A DNA stretch of 33,257 bases from Lachnoclostridium sp. MSJ-17 (GTDB lineage: Bacteria > Bacillota > Clostridia > Oscillospirales > Acutalibacteraceae), in assembly GCF_018918205.1 (NCBI RefSeq), contig NZ_JAHLQB010000110.1, positions 1 to 33,257 on the forward strand, in the 5' to 3' direction. Below the pieces are notes generated by a model that ran no database searches, was not told the DNA's origin, and saw only the letters and a program-made list of their open reading frames with translations. Made by a program: the position numbers and the translations under genes. The first letter of the stretch is position 1; each line of letters opens with the position of its first letter. Below are positions 18,130 through 26,510 of the stretch, in pieces.

Positions 18130-18951
18130 GTGAATAATATGATTACTGCTGAAGTAGCTGCGGAAAAATGGGGCGTCACCAAAAGAAGAGTAAATCAGCT
18201 TTGCAGTAGCGGGAAAATACCGGGTGCAATAAAAGAAGGACAATCGTGGGTTATCCCTGCAAACGCGCAGAGGCCTATTGATAAGCTTGATGAAATCAGC
18301 GATTGGTATGATGGTTACCGCTTTGGAGACACAGAAATATTTAATCCATGGTCGGTAATAAACTATTTTAGTCAGGGGTGTGCTCCGAGAGCATTCTGGC
18401 AGTCGACCGGGAGTAATGATATTATTTCCGAAGGCATAGAAAACGCCGATGAGGATATTTATTATCGATTGGAGAAATTATTGCAGGGCGGAAAATTTCC
18501 GGCACTGATTGATACAGGGGAAATTTATCCGCAGATAAAAAATAATCCCGCCACTATTTACAGTTTTTTGTTAGTGGCAGGTTATTTGAAAGCGAAAAAC
18601 GCTGTGATTTCCTCTAACGGTGATTATGTTTGTGAGGTTTCTCTGCCAAATAAAGAGATAAGAACCGTATACAATAAAGAAATACTTCAAAAATTCAATA
18701 ATTACGGCATACAATCATCAGCTGCATTGATTCAAGAGGCGATATATTCTAACGATACTAAAAAGCGAAAACAGCTTTACACAGTTTGCTCTTGAAATCG
18801 TCAAGTTGTTTTGATACAACCAAAGAATTGTTCTTTCACGGATTGCTTCTCGGAATATATGATACTGAAATGAAACGACGGGGAATTACAACCGTTATCA
18901 AGTATGGGGTTACGTTCAGCGGTAAGAATGTTGAGATTTGTACGGAATAAA
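18130..18951 (+). pseudogene. HTH domain fused to a gutted AAA-ATPase-like/PD-(D/E)XK protein
   Basis: Residues ~1-55 (EKWGVTKRRVNQLCSSGKIP ... SWVIP) are a MerR-like helix-turn-helix. Directly after it comes ISDWYDGYRFG, from the middle of the AAA-ATPase-like/DUF1703 family, so the N-terminal ATPase half with Walker A is missing. The frame stops at 18795 (221 residues). Family sequence resumes in another frame from ~18805 (FDTTKELFFHGLLLGIYDTE) to FSGKNVEICTE and a stop at 18951. Between the GLLLGI and YDTE parts the nuclease core normally found there has been lost. The locus therefore has at least two deletions and a frameshift. The first 221 residues could still be made as a DNA-binding fragment. 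Confidence 0.75.
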
Positions 18952-19078
18952 TATATTTGATGGGGTAGTCACAATAATCGAAATAATTAAAAATATTTCC
19001 AACTGGCCGAGGTGCATTACAATGACGCCTTGTTGTAGGAGATGACAGCGAAAGCCCTGTCAACCAAGGCATATTCCG

Positions 19079-20357
19079 ATGCGGCGGAAGCAGCAGCCGA
19101 ACGGTAGGGTGCTGCTGATCGTTCCCGCGTCCCTGCTCGGCAACTGGCAAAAGGAGGCGGCGCGGTTCACGCCCGCAATGCCGGTTGAAATCCTCCACGG
19201 CGCGCACGCTTCGCAGATGTCACAGCGCTTTGAAAAATCGGACGCGTTCTTGACCGTCACCACCTATCGCATGGCGATGAGCGTAGAAGCGCTGGAACAA
19301 TCCGTCTGGGATTGCATCATTCTCGACGAGGTGCAGGCGATAAAAAATCCTGCGACAAAGCAGACGCGGCAAATCAAAAAGCTCAAAAGCCGCATGCGCA
19401 TTGCGATGACCGGCACGCCGATCGAAAACGACCTGTCCAACCTCTGGTCGCTGTTCGACTTTTTGAACAAGGGACTGCTGGGCAGCATGACGGAGTTCAA
19501 AGTGTTTTGCCGCGGCTTGGAGCAGCGCCCCGAGGGCTACGCCAAGCTGAAAAGCATGATCGCGCCGTTCCTGCTCAGGCGTGTCAAAACCGATATAAGA
19601 AGATTATTTCCGACTTGCCCGACAAGCTGGAGCAGGTCGATTATGTCGCCCTCTCTGCCAAGCAGGCGGTGCTCTATCGCAAGCTGCTTGCTGAAACGGA
19701 GGACAGAATCAACAACACCGAAGGTATGCAGCGCAGAGGGCTGGTGCTGTCACTGCTGCTGCATTTAAAGCAGATTTGCAACCATCCCGACCAATACCTA
19801 GGCACCGAGGAATACAGCCCGGCGCAGAGCGGCAAGTTTGAAATGCTGCGGCAGCTGGCGCAGACTATTTCGGAAAAGCGTGAGCGCGTGCTGGTCTTTA
19901 CGCAGTTCCGTGAGCTGACGGGGTATCTTGACGATTATCTGGCGGAAATTTTCGGTAGACGCGGCGGTGTAATCCACGGCGGCATTCCTGTCAAGGCGCG
20001 CAATGAGATCGTCGAGCGGTTCCAGAGCGAGGCGTATGTGCCGTATCTGGTGCTGTCCGTCAAGGCGGGCGGCACGGGCTTGAACCTGACGAACGCCAAT
20101 CACGTTATCCATTTTGACCGCTGGTGGAATCCATCCGTTGAAAATCAGGCGACCGACCGCGCCTTCCGTATCGGTCAGGACAAAAATGTGATGGTGTGCA
20201 TAAATTCGTCTGCAAGGGCTCGGTGGAGGAAAAAATCGACGCGCTGATCAATTCCAAAAAGGAGCTCGCCGAAAACGTCATCGGCGCGGGCGGCGAGAGC
20301 TGGATAACTGAAATGAATAACGACGAGCTGATGAATCTGCTCCGTCTGGAGGTGTAA
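19079..20357 (+). pseudogene. SNF2-family helicase, 5'-truncated and twice frameshifted
   Basis: The Swi2/Snf2 motor is recognisable from just past motif I: LLIVPASLLGNW (Ia), IILDEVQAIKN (II), MTGTPIEN (III), then LVFTQFREL (IV), LSVKAGGTGLNL (V) and TDRAFRIGQ (VI). The Walker A region and everything before it are gone. Each frameshift is explained by two extra bases: the second AT of GATAT near 19593-19596, without which RRVKTDKKIISDLPDK reads through, and one TG of GGTGTG near 20192-20197, without which VMVHKFVCKGSVEEKI reads through. The original frame ends at 20357, three bases ahead of the SWIM gene. Such SNF2 + SWIM pairs are frequent in Firmicutes. Confidence 0.88.
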
Positions 20358-20359
20358 CA

Positions 20360-21081
20360 ATGGCGCGCTATTGGAACGAAATGAATTATCCGCGCCCACC
20401 GAGAAAGAGCTAAAGGAAAACGCGCAGAATACGCGCAAAAAAGCGGCGGCAAAGGTACAGACGCTGCACCCGATCGTTATTCGATCACGCCAAATCGCTA
20501 AAAGCTGGTGGGGCAAATCGTGGTGCGACAATTTGGAGCGCTACGCCGATTTTGACACCAGACTGCCGCGCGGCAGGCGGTATGTGCGCACGGGCGCGGT
20601 GACCGATTTGCAGATGAAAAAGGGCAAAATCCTGTCGCGTGTGCAGGGCACCCGCAAAACGCCGTACAAGGTGGAAATTCGCATCAGTCCGCTGTCGGAG
20701 CAGCGCATTGAGCAGATTATGGAAAAGTGCGGCACGCGCGTGGAAACGCTTGATAAGCTCGTGAACGGCGACTTTCCGAAGGAGCTAAAGGACGTGTTTT
20801 TGGAAAACGGCGGCTTGTTCCCCGAACCGAGGGGAATCTCGTTTTCCTGTTCCTGCCCCGACTGGGCGGTGATGTGCAAGCACGTCGCCGCAACGCTCTA
20901 CGGCGTAGGCGCACGCCTCGACGAGGAGCCGCTGCTGTTCTTCTCCCTGCGCGGAATCGACACCAACCGTTTTGTGGACGTGGTGATTTCCAACCGCATA
21001 GAGGCAATGCTCCAAAACGCGGACAAGCCGAGCAAGAGGATCCTGCAAGATACGCAGATTGAAAGCTTGTTTGGCGTATGA
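20360..21081 (+). pseudogene. SWIM zinc-finger protein, frameshifted near its start
   Basis: The expected start is ATG 20360 (GGAGGTGTAAC upstream, MARYWNE...), as in SWIM proteins partnered with SNF2 helicases. That frame hits TAA after 17 codons; from ~20385 the true frame continues without a break to 21081. The change lies in CCGCGCCC near 20388: two extra bases or one missing. The body carries KSWWGKSWCDNLE and the SWIM motif CSCPDWAVMCKH (C-x-C-x6-C-x-H), a zinc site linked to protein or DNA contacts. A TTG at 20371 could in principle start a nearly full-length protein, but it lacks its own ribosome site. Confidence 0.8.
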
Positions 21082-21087
21082 TAAAAA

Positions 21088-21118
21088 CAACAGGTTCGGT
21101 ACAGAAAATGCACCGAAC
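21088..21118. repeat. 31-bp repeat, copy B
   Basis: Identical over 31 bases to 9034-9064, although the surrounding relics are only loosely alike. Here the stem is shorter (GTTCGGT with ACCGAAC, 7 bp) because the right arm departs after GAAC. It lies seven bases past the SWIM stop and may act as its terminator. Confidence 0.8.
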
Positions 21119-21258
21119 ATGAGTTATATATGTTGTTTTATGTTGATATTGCAACTTTAGCTTGCTTTCGAAAATGTTTCCGTTAGGTTTGACAATAATC
21201 GATAAATACTGTATACTTAAGCTACAATTGTTTAACATACTGATAAGGAGGTTTTTGA

Positions 21259-22452
21259 ATGACTATTGAACAAATAACAATCCGAGATTTTAAGGCGCTT
21301 AAAGATATTTCGTTTTCTCCGGGCAAAATTAATGTTTTTATCGGCGCAAACGGTTCCGGAAAAACCACTTTACTGGAATCTATCGGTGTGTTAAGTGCTG
21401 CGATGACAGATCGTGTTGACGGGAATTCCCTTTCGCGGAAAGGAGTCAGATTAAGTGCTCCCTCGCTTTATAAATCGGCGTTTAAGGATACAATAAAGAG
21501 CAAAACGATGTCTTTTGAAGTATCGTGGAAAGACGATGCAACTGAAGAGAACTATAGATATAATGTTCATTTGAACGCTCCTAATGACGATAATGTTTGG
21601 CGCTATCATTCCGAATCACTTTTTCAGGAAAATAATCAGATTTGGGGTAGAAGCGGACGTTCTAAAGAAAATTTTGACAATACCGTTGGGATGTTATTGA
21701 CAAATCAGTCTGAGCGTCTGTTCCCTGTTAAAGCGGCTATTGAACCGTTTCGCAATTATGCGATTTATCAGCCGTTTACAGCGGCGCTCAGGGGAACTGC
21801 GCCTGATCTCCAACAGACAATTCCCGTGGGACTCAGTGGTGGAAGATTAGCAGAAGCATTGGATGAAATTATTCATGAGGAAGACGGAGACTATTTAGTC
21901 GGAAACGATTCAGACGTGTATCTTGATGATATTCTTGAGGTAATTGATTGGGCTGACTCAATAAGTATCGGCGTTCCAACAAAAGAACGTGTTAACGCCG
22001 CTGTTTCGGTAAGTAGAAGAGTTCTTGAGTTTCGGGATAAATATCTGAAAGAATCAACAAAGTTTACCGCGTATGACGCAAGCGAAGGAGCTTTATATGT
22101 TTTGTTCATGTTCTGTTTGGCGTTACATCCAAAAGCTCCTGCAGTGTATGCGATTGATAACTTTGATCAGGCCATGCACCCTCAATTGGCAAGAACTGTT
22201 ATGCGAAAAATCAGTGAAATCGTTCAGCAAAAATCGAAAACAGTTTTTTTAACGACACACAATCCATTAGTTTTAGATGGACTGGATCTTTCCAACGATA
22301 ACGTTCGTTTGTTTACCATGAATCGCTCGAATAAGAACGGAAATGTTTATATAGAAAGAATTCGAGTATCAGAAAACTTGGTAAAAGAGAAGATGTCGTT
22401 ATCACAGCTCTGGACCTCCGGGCGAATTGGAGGCGTACCTGATTTGCTATGA
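21259..22452 (+). CDS. RecF/OLD-like AAA ATPase of a two-gene defence-like module
   Basis: The 397-residue ATPase starts behind a perfect AAGGAGG. Residues ~1-40 are the SMC/RecF-type opening with Walker A GANGSGKT (29-36). The C-terminal lobe has the Walker B region VYAIDNFDQAMHPQLAR and the switch FLTTHNPLVLDGLD. The usual catalytic Glu after the Walker B Asp is replaced: the sequence is D300-N301 rather than Asp-Glu. The stop overlaps the next gene by four bases, whose product looks TOPRIM-like. ATPase + TOPRIM pairs occur in OLD-type, Gabija-like and PARIS-like anti-phage systems. This pair does not clearly match one named type, so I leave it unnamed. The frame is intact and surrounded by dead genes. 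Confidence 0.8.
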   Translation: MTIEQITIRDFKALKDISFSPGKINVFIGANGSGKTTLLESIGVLSAAMTDRVDGNSLSRKGVRLSAPSLYKSAFKDTIKSKTMSFEVSWKDDATEENYRYNVHLNAPNDDNVWRYHSESLFQENNQIWGRSGRSKENFDNTVGMLLTNQSERLFPVKAAIEPFRNYAIYQPFTAALRGTAPDLQQTIPVGLSGGRLAEALDEIIHEEDGDYLVGNDSDVYLDDILEVIDWADSISIGVPTKERVNAAVSVSRRVLEFRDKYLKESTKFTAYDASEGALYVLFMFCLALHPKAPAVYAIDNFDQAMHPQLARTVMRKISEIVQQKSKTVFLTTHNPLVLDGLDLSNDNVRLFTMNRSNKNGNVYIERIRVSENLVKEKMSLSQLWTSGRIGGVPDLL

Positions 22453-23198
22453 AGATTATAGGTATTGTTTGCGAAGGCGATCGTGATTATGAAATGTTAA
22501 AGAGCGTAATCGGGTGTTTTTTTGAGGAAGAATACCGCACTTTGTTTTTGCAACCCAATCCTGAATTTGGCACAGATAACGGAAATGGATGGAAGGGTAT
22601 CATCAGATGGTGTCAGAATAGAGCTTCCGATATGTATCAGTATCTAAAAGATATTGTTCCCTCTATCGACTTATTGATTATCCATATGGACGCTGATGTA
22701 GCAAGATGCGAAAAAGAGATTTACTGTCCGAATATTCAGGTGGATTGTAACGAACAAGGCACGGAAGATTTTTTTAACTGTTCTGTAAAAAAGGAAAAAG
22801 AATGTTTGCAAGTTCTTCCGCCTAACGCAGTCTGTGACGGCACACCGCAAGGGAGAGTGGAATATTTAAACCGATTTATTTACAAGATAATCGGAGATGA
22901 TGAACGGATTTGCAGCGTTGTTACAATACCTTGTGATGCTACAGATGCGTGGATCGTTGCAGCCTATGAAGATGGAATGGATGAGGTTGAACAGCTGGAT
23001 TCTCCTTGGGATTTGATCAGTCACGGCAAATGCTACCATGGCATTCGTATTCCGAAACGAAAAAAGTCCAGAATACCATATGGAAAAATGATTGATAAGG
23101 TATGCGATAGATGGCAAACGGTAAAACAAAAATGTCCGCAAGCGCTAAAATTTGAGTGCGAAGTTCTAGAACAGCTTAAAACACCTTGTCTAGAATAA
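22449..23198 (+). CDS. TOPRIM-like partner of the ATPase
   Basis: This 249-residue protein opens directly with a TOPRIM-type strand and acid: IIGIVCEGDRDYEML (E9, D13). It continues with LLIIHMDADVA (D81-x-D83), the usual second acidic cluster, and TIPCDATDAWIVAAYED (~157-173). The C-terminus is basic (PKRKKSRIPYGK). The layout fits stand-alone TOPRIM or DUF4276/RloB-like effectors that cut nucleic acid under control of a partner ATPase. The ATGA overlap with the ATPase gene means co-translation. The gene is undamaged. Exact family and target are unknown from sequence alone. Confidence 0.68.
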   Translation: MKIIGIVCEGDRDYEMLKSVIGCFFEEEYRTLFLQPNPEFGTDNGNGWKGIIRWCQNRASDMYQYLKDIVPSIDLLIIHMDADVARCEKEIYCPNIQVDCNEQGTEDFFNCSVKKEKECLQVLPPNAVCDGTPQGRVEYLNRFIYKIIGDDERICSVVTIPCDATDAWIVAAYEDGMDEVEQLDSPWDLISHGKCYHGIRIPKRKKSRIPYGKMIDKVCDRWQTVKQKCPQALKFECEVLEQLKTPCLE

Positions 23199-23465
23199 GA
23201 ATTTAATGCTCTGCTCAGATGTAAAGGTAAAGATTGCAAGCTTTTCAAAGGATAAATATAATTTAATGACAGCAAGTATTCCCCAAAATTGGCAATAATT
23301 CGATTTTGGGGAATAAATTATGTGTTCACTATTATTCCAATGCGGAAAGATAAAACCGACGGTCGCTTTTATGTGTGATCGCATATTTCCCGATATTAGC
23401 AATTTATTCTTTCCAGCTAAAGATGAGGGTTTGTTTTTGAAGGGATAACAGAAAAGCACTGTACA
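23199..23465. other. Gap behind the TOPRIM-like gene
   Basis: Apart from the hairpin at 23278-23314 I see no supported gene. A minus-strand frame of 89 codons lies across the end of the TOPRIM gene and has no motif. The right part leads into the second repeat copy. Confidence 0.4.
23278..23314 (+). terminator. Stable hairpin behind the ATPase/TOPRIM pair
   Basis: A perfect 12-bp stem, ATTCCCCAAAAT with ATTTTGGGGAAT, has a 13-base loop and lies 80 bases after the stop. It has no T run, so it may be a processing or stabilising structure rather than an intrinsic terminator. Confidence 0.5.
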
Positions 23466-23615
23466 GTCAATTAATTGGACAAAGTCAAATTATTTGACGC
23501 GATTTTTGCAAAAACCAGACTGCTAATTCTTACCAGCTCAAAAAAAGCCAGTGTTTATGCGGCTTTTCGGGCTTGTTAGATAAAAAATTTATGGTTCCAC
23601 CTTGACAACAGCACC
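23466..23615 (+). repeat. ~150-bp direct repeat, right copy
   Basis: Partner of 17490-17639. It holds the same operator pair (palindrome GTCAAATTATTTGAC at 23484-23498, weaker site at 23466-23480) but no XRE gene beside it. It ends with the shared 19-mer (23597-23615), whose last bases GCACC already read into the SpoVAD sequence. Confidence 0.75.
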
Positions 23616-24021
23616 TGCTGCGGCGGACACCATAGCTTCCTTTTTCAGAGATACCGAAACAAAGCCCATAGACTATGACTTGATACTCACAGGCGATTTA
23701 GGGCTTGTTGGCAGCCGCGGTCTTCATGAGCTGCTTCTGGAGGAAGGATTTGATATCAGAAGCCGTCACAACGACTGCGGTTTGATGATTTTTGACCGTG
23801 AGTCTCAAGACGTGCACGCCGGCGGCTCCGGCTGCGGCTGCTGCGCGAGCGTGCTTTGTTCAAAAATCCTGAGGGATTTGAAGAGCGGGATTTTCGGAAA
23901 TATTCTGTTTGTACCGACCGGAGCTTTGCTCAGCGCAACTTCGGCCGGGCAAAAGAAGACAATTCCGTCGATTGCACATCTCATCAATCTTGCCGTTAAA
24001 AAACAGAACCCAGCCATGTAA
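23602..24021 (+). pseudogene. spoVAD: SpoVAD (stage V sporulation protein AD), C-terminal fragment
   Basis: About 135 codons match the C-terminal part of SpoVAD, the thiolase-like protein that helps load dipicolinic acid into the forespore. Recognisable parts are APAAADTI, YDLILTGDLGLVG, NDCGLMIFDR, QDVHAGGSGCGCCAS and FVPTGALLS. The family is ~340 residues long, so the first ~60% is missing. Homology starts at ~23611, exactly at the end of the 150-bp repeat, which shows that the island interrupts the gene. The apparent TTG start belongs to the repeat and has no ribosome site. The 5' part is not in the window. A sporulation defect follows only if no other copy exists. Confidence 0.88.
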
Positions 24022-24050
24022 AGATCTGTCTTTATATCTCAGGCGCCGTT

Positions 24051-24082
24051 AAGAGCAGTTATCACGCTGCTCTTTTTCTTTT
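24051..24082 (+). terminator. Intrinsic terminator of spoVAD
   Basis: An 8-bp stem, AAGAGCAG with CTGCTCTT, is followed by TTTCTTTT. It lies 30 bases behind the spoVAD stop and isolates the purine cluster from transcription out of the island. Confidence 0.85.
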
Positions 24083-24169
24083 GCCGGTTGCAAAATTAGA
24101 TATATTTTTACATGATTGCGAAAATATTTTTATTTTATTCGGAAAAATTCGTTTTTAATTCTTATACGG

Positions 24170-24198
24170 TTGCCAAAACTTCAAAACTATTATATAAT
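24170..24198 (+). promoter_or_regulatory. Promoter of the purine cluster
   Basis: TTGCCA (24170-24175) and TATAAT (24193-24198) are separated by exactly 17 bases in an AT-rich stretch. Transcription would start near 24205, leaving an ~80-base leader before purC. The leader is GC-rich and may fold, but I see no purine riboswitch core and no convincing PurR box. Confidence 0.75.
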
Positions 24199-24284
24199 AT
24201 AGATGTATTGGTATTTTCAGCGGTCAGACAGCGCCCGGTATGCCCGAAAGCTGCCGCCGCACCGAAACTTTGGAGGAATTACAG

Positions 24285-24998
24285 ATGGAAAAGAAAGAAA
24301 TGCTCTACGAAGGCAAGGCTAAAAAAGTATTCGCGACAGACGACCCCGCTCTCTGCGTTGTTTCCTACAAGGACGACGCCACCGCGTTCAACGGCGAAAA
24401 GAAGGGTACAATCGTCGGCAAGGGTGTTGTTAACAACAGAATGAGCAACTTTATGTTCAAGCTGCTCGAGAAGAACGGAGTTCCCACCGACTATGTTGAG
24501 GAGCTCAGCGACCGCGACACTGTGCTCAAGAAGGTTCAGATCGTACCTCTTGAGGTTATTGTGAGAAACAAGGCAGCCGGCTCCTTCTCAAAGCGTTTCG
24601 GTGTTCCCGAGGGTACAGCGTTCAAGTGCCCGACTCTCGAGTATTGCCTTAAGGACGACGCTCTCGGCGATCCCATGATCAACGACAGCCAGATCATCGC
24701 TATCGGCGCCGCTACAAAGGAAGAGCTTGACACTATCGCGAAATACACCATGAAAATCAACGAGGTTATGGTTGCGTTCTTCAAGGAATGCAAGGTTGAC
24801 CTTATCGACTTTAAGATTGAGTTCGGCAGACTGCCCGACGGCACCATCATTCTCGCCGACGAGATTTCTCCCGACACCTGCCGCTTCTGGGATGTTGACA
24901 CCCAGGAAAAGCTTGATAAGGATCGCTTCCGCCGCGACATGGGCGGCGTAGAAGAGGCGTATGCCGAAATGATGAAGAGAATCGGTCTCGGTGAATAA
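24285..24998 (+). CDS. purC: Phosphoribosylaminoimidazole-succinocarboxamide synthase
   Basis: PurC joins aspartate to CAIR with ATP to give SAICAR in inosinate synthesis. ATG 24285 behind TTGGAGGAATT is chosen over a longer in-frame opening because it gives the standard N-terminus, 237 residues in all. Family marks are YEGKAKKVF near the start, VVNNRMSNFMFKLL, EVIVRNKAAGSFSKR and ADEISPDTCRFWD with the substrate-binding acids. Codon use is GC-richer than in the island. It is the first gene of the purC-purF-purB-purA-guaA run, 33 bases ahead of purF. Confidence 0.97.
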   Translation: MEKKEMLYEGKAKKVFATDDPALCVVSYKDDATAFNGEKKGTIVGKGVVNNRMSNFMFKLLEKNGVPTDYVEELSDRDTVLKKVQIVPLEVIVRNKAAGSFSKRFGVPEGTAFKCPTLEYCLKDDALGDPMINDSQIIAIGAATKEELDTIAKYTMKINEVMVAFFKECKVDLIDFKIEFGRLPDGTIILADEISPDTCRFWDVDTQEKLDKDRFRRDMGGVEEAYAEMMKRIGLGE

Positions 24999-25031
24999 TA
25001 AACGGACAACCTGTTATCGGATGGTGAAATT

Positions 25032-26510
25032 TTGAATTATTCTTTCGACAATTTTGCAAAAGAAGGGCTGCATGAGGAGTGCGGCGTATTCGGAATATTC
25101 AGCGACGGCTCTCTTGACCCTGCCTATGCCTGCTACAACGGACTTCTTGCTCTCCAGCACAGAGGTCAGGAAAGCTGCGGCATAGCGGTGTCTGACGAGG
25201 GCGTTATCGACTATCATAAAAACATGGGACTTGTGACCGAGGTATTCAACAACAGTATTCTTGATTCCCTCAAAGGTCAGATGGGTATTTCCCATGTCCG
25301 TTATTCAACAGCAGGCGGCTCTGTGCTCGAAAACGCACAGCCGCTTGTTATGCGTTATGTAAAGGGTACTCTTTCCGTGGCTCATAACGGAAACCTCACC
25401 AATGCGGTAGAGATCCGCCGTGAGCTCGAGCAGAAGGGCGCGATTTTCCAGACAACTATCGACAGCGAGGTAATCTGTTACCTTATTGCGAGAGCTCGTC
25501 TGAACTGCCATTCCGTTGAGGAGGCTGTTGCCCGCACAATGGGTCACATCAAGGGTGCGTATTCGCTCCTTGTTATGAGTCCGAGAAAGCTCATTGCCGC
25601 ACGCGACCCTCACGGCTTCAGACCTCTTTGCATGGGCAGACTCAACGGCACCTATGTTTTCGCCAGTGAGAGCGCGGCTCTTGACGCCTGTGGAGCCGAG
25701 TTTGAGAGAGACGTTGAGCCGGGCGAAATTGTCATCGTTGATCACAACGGTCTGCGCAGCATGAAGCCCGACTTCGGCGAAAAGAAAAAGTCTCTCTGTA
25801 TTTTTGAGTATATTTACTTTGCCCGCAGCGATTCCTTTATCGACGGAGTCAGCGTTTATGAAGCCAGAAAGCAGGCGGGAAGAATTTTAGCCCGCGAGTT
25901 CCCGGTTGAAGCGGACATGGTCATCGGCGTTCCCGAGTCCGGTATCGACGCGGCTATTGGTTACGCTGAGGAGAGCGGCATTCCGTACGAAAAGGCTATC
26001 GTAAAGAACAGCTACATCGGCAGAACCTTCATCAAGCCCAGTCAGTCTGAGCGAATGAAGAGCGTCCGCATAAAGCTCAACCCGATCGCCGACATGGTGC
26101 GCGGCAAGCGTGTTGTCATGATCGACGACAGTATCGTCCGCGGAACCACCGTTGACCGCATAGTCACCATGCTCAGAGACGCAGGCGCAAAGGAAGTTCA
26201 TATGCGCATAAGCTCGCCGCCGTTTATGTGGCCTTGCTACTACGGCACCGACATTCCCTCGCGAGGAGAGCTGATTGCCTGCAACCATACTATCGAGGAA
26301 ATCACCAAGCTCAGCGGAGCGGATTCCCTCGGCTATCTGCCCGTCGAATATCTTCACGAGATGATAGGCTTCGCGCCTGTCGGTTTCTGTCAGGGCTGCT
26401 TCACGGGCGATTATCCCGCCGACATCATTCATGAAACCCTCGATGGAAAGGAACGCGGCGGAATGAATTTTGACAGTAAATGCATCGGAAAGGAACAGGA
26501 AAATGAGTAA
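25032..26510 (+). CDS. purF: Amidophosphoribosyltransferase
   Basis: PurF carries out the first committed step of purine synthesis, PRPP + glutamine to phosphoribosylamine. The start appears to be TTG 25032 (GGATGGTGA upstream); no in-frame ATG fits. It gives a 16-residue propeptide before Cys17 (HEECGVFG), the glutamine-hydrolysing nucleophile exposed by self-cleavage in Bacillus-type enzymes. Residues ~1-240 are the Ntn glutaminase; the PRPP loop is MIDDSIVRGTT. Cysteines C453-x2-C456 (GFCQGC) and the one in SRGELIACN fit the Fe-S cluster ligands of the oxygen-sensitive Firmicute type. It overlaps purB by eight bases. Confidence 0.97.
   Translation: MNYSFDNFAKEGLHEECGVFGIFSDGSLDPAYACYNGLLALQHRGQESCGIAVSDEGVIDYHKNMGLVTEVFNNSILDSLKGQMGISHVRYSTAGGSVLENAQPLVMRYVKGTLSVAHNGNLTNAVEIRRELEQKGAIFQTTIDSEVICYLIARARLNCHSVEEAVARTMGHIKGAYSLLVMSPRKLIAARDPHGFRPLCMGRLNGTYVFASESAALDACGAEFERDVEPGEIVIVDHNGLRSMKPDFGEKKKSLCIFEYIYFARSDSFIDGVSVYEARKQAGRILAREFPVEADMVIGVPESGIDAAIGYAEESGIPYEKAIVKNSYIGRTFIKPSQSERMKSVRIKLNPIADMVRGKRVVMIDDSIVRGTTVDRIVTMLRDAGAKEVHMRISSPPFMWPCYYGTDIPSRGELIACNHTIEEITKLSGADSLGYLPVEYLHEMIGFAPVGFCQGCFTGDYPADIIHETLDGKERGGMNFDSKCIGKEQENE

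Noticed and set aside
23190..23459. 89-codon minus-strand frame between the TOPRIM gene and the repeat
   Set aside because: It overlaps the end of an intact gene, has no motif and crosses the hairpin.
24090..24284. Purine riboswitch or PurR box ahead of purC
   Set aside because: The leader lacks the conserved riboswitch core and no convincing CGAA-type box pair was found; only the promoter is called.
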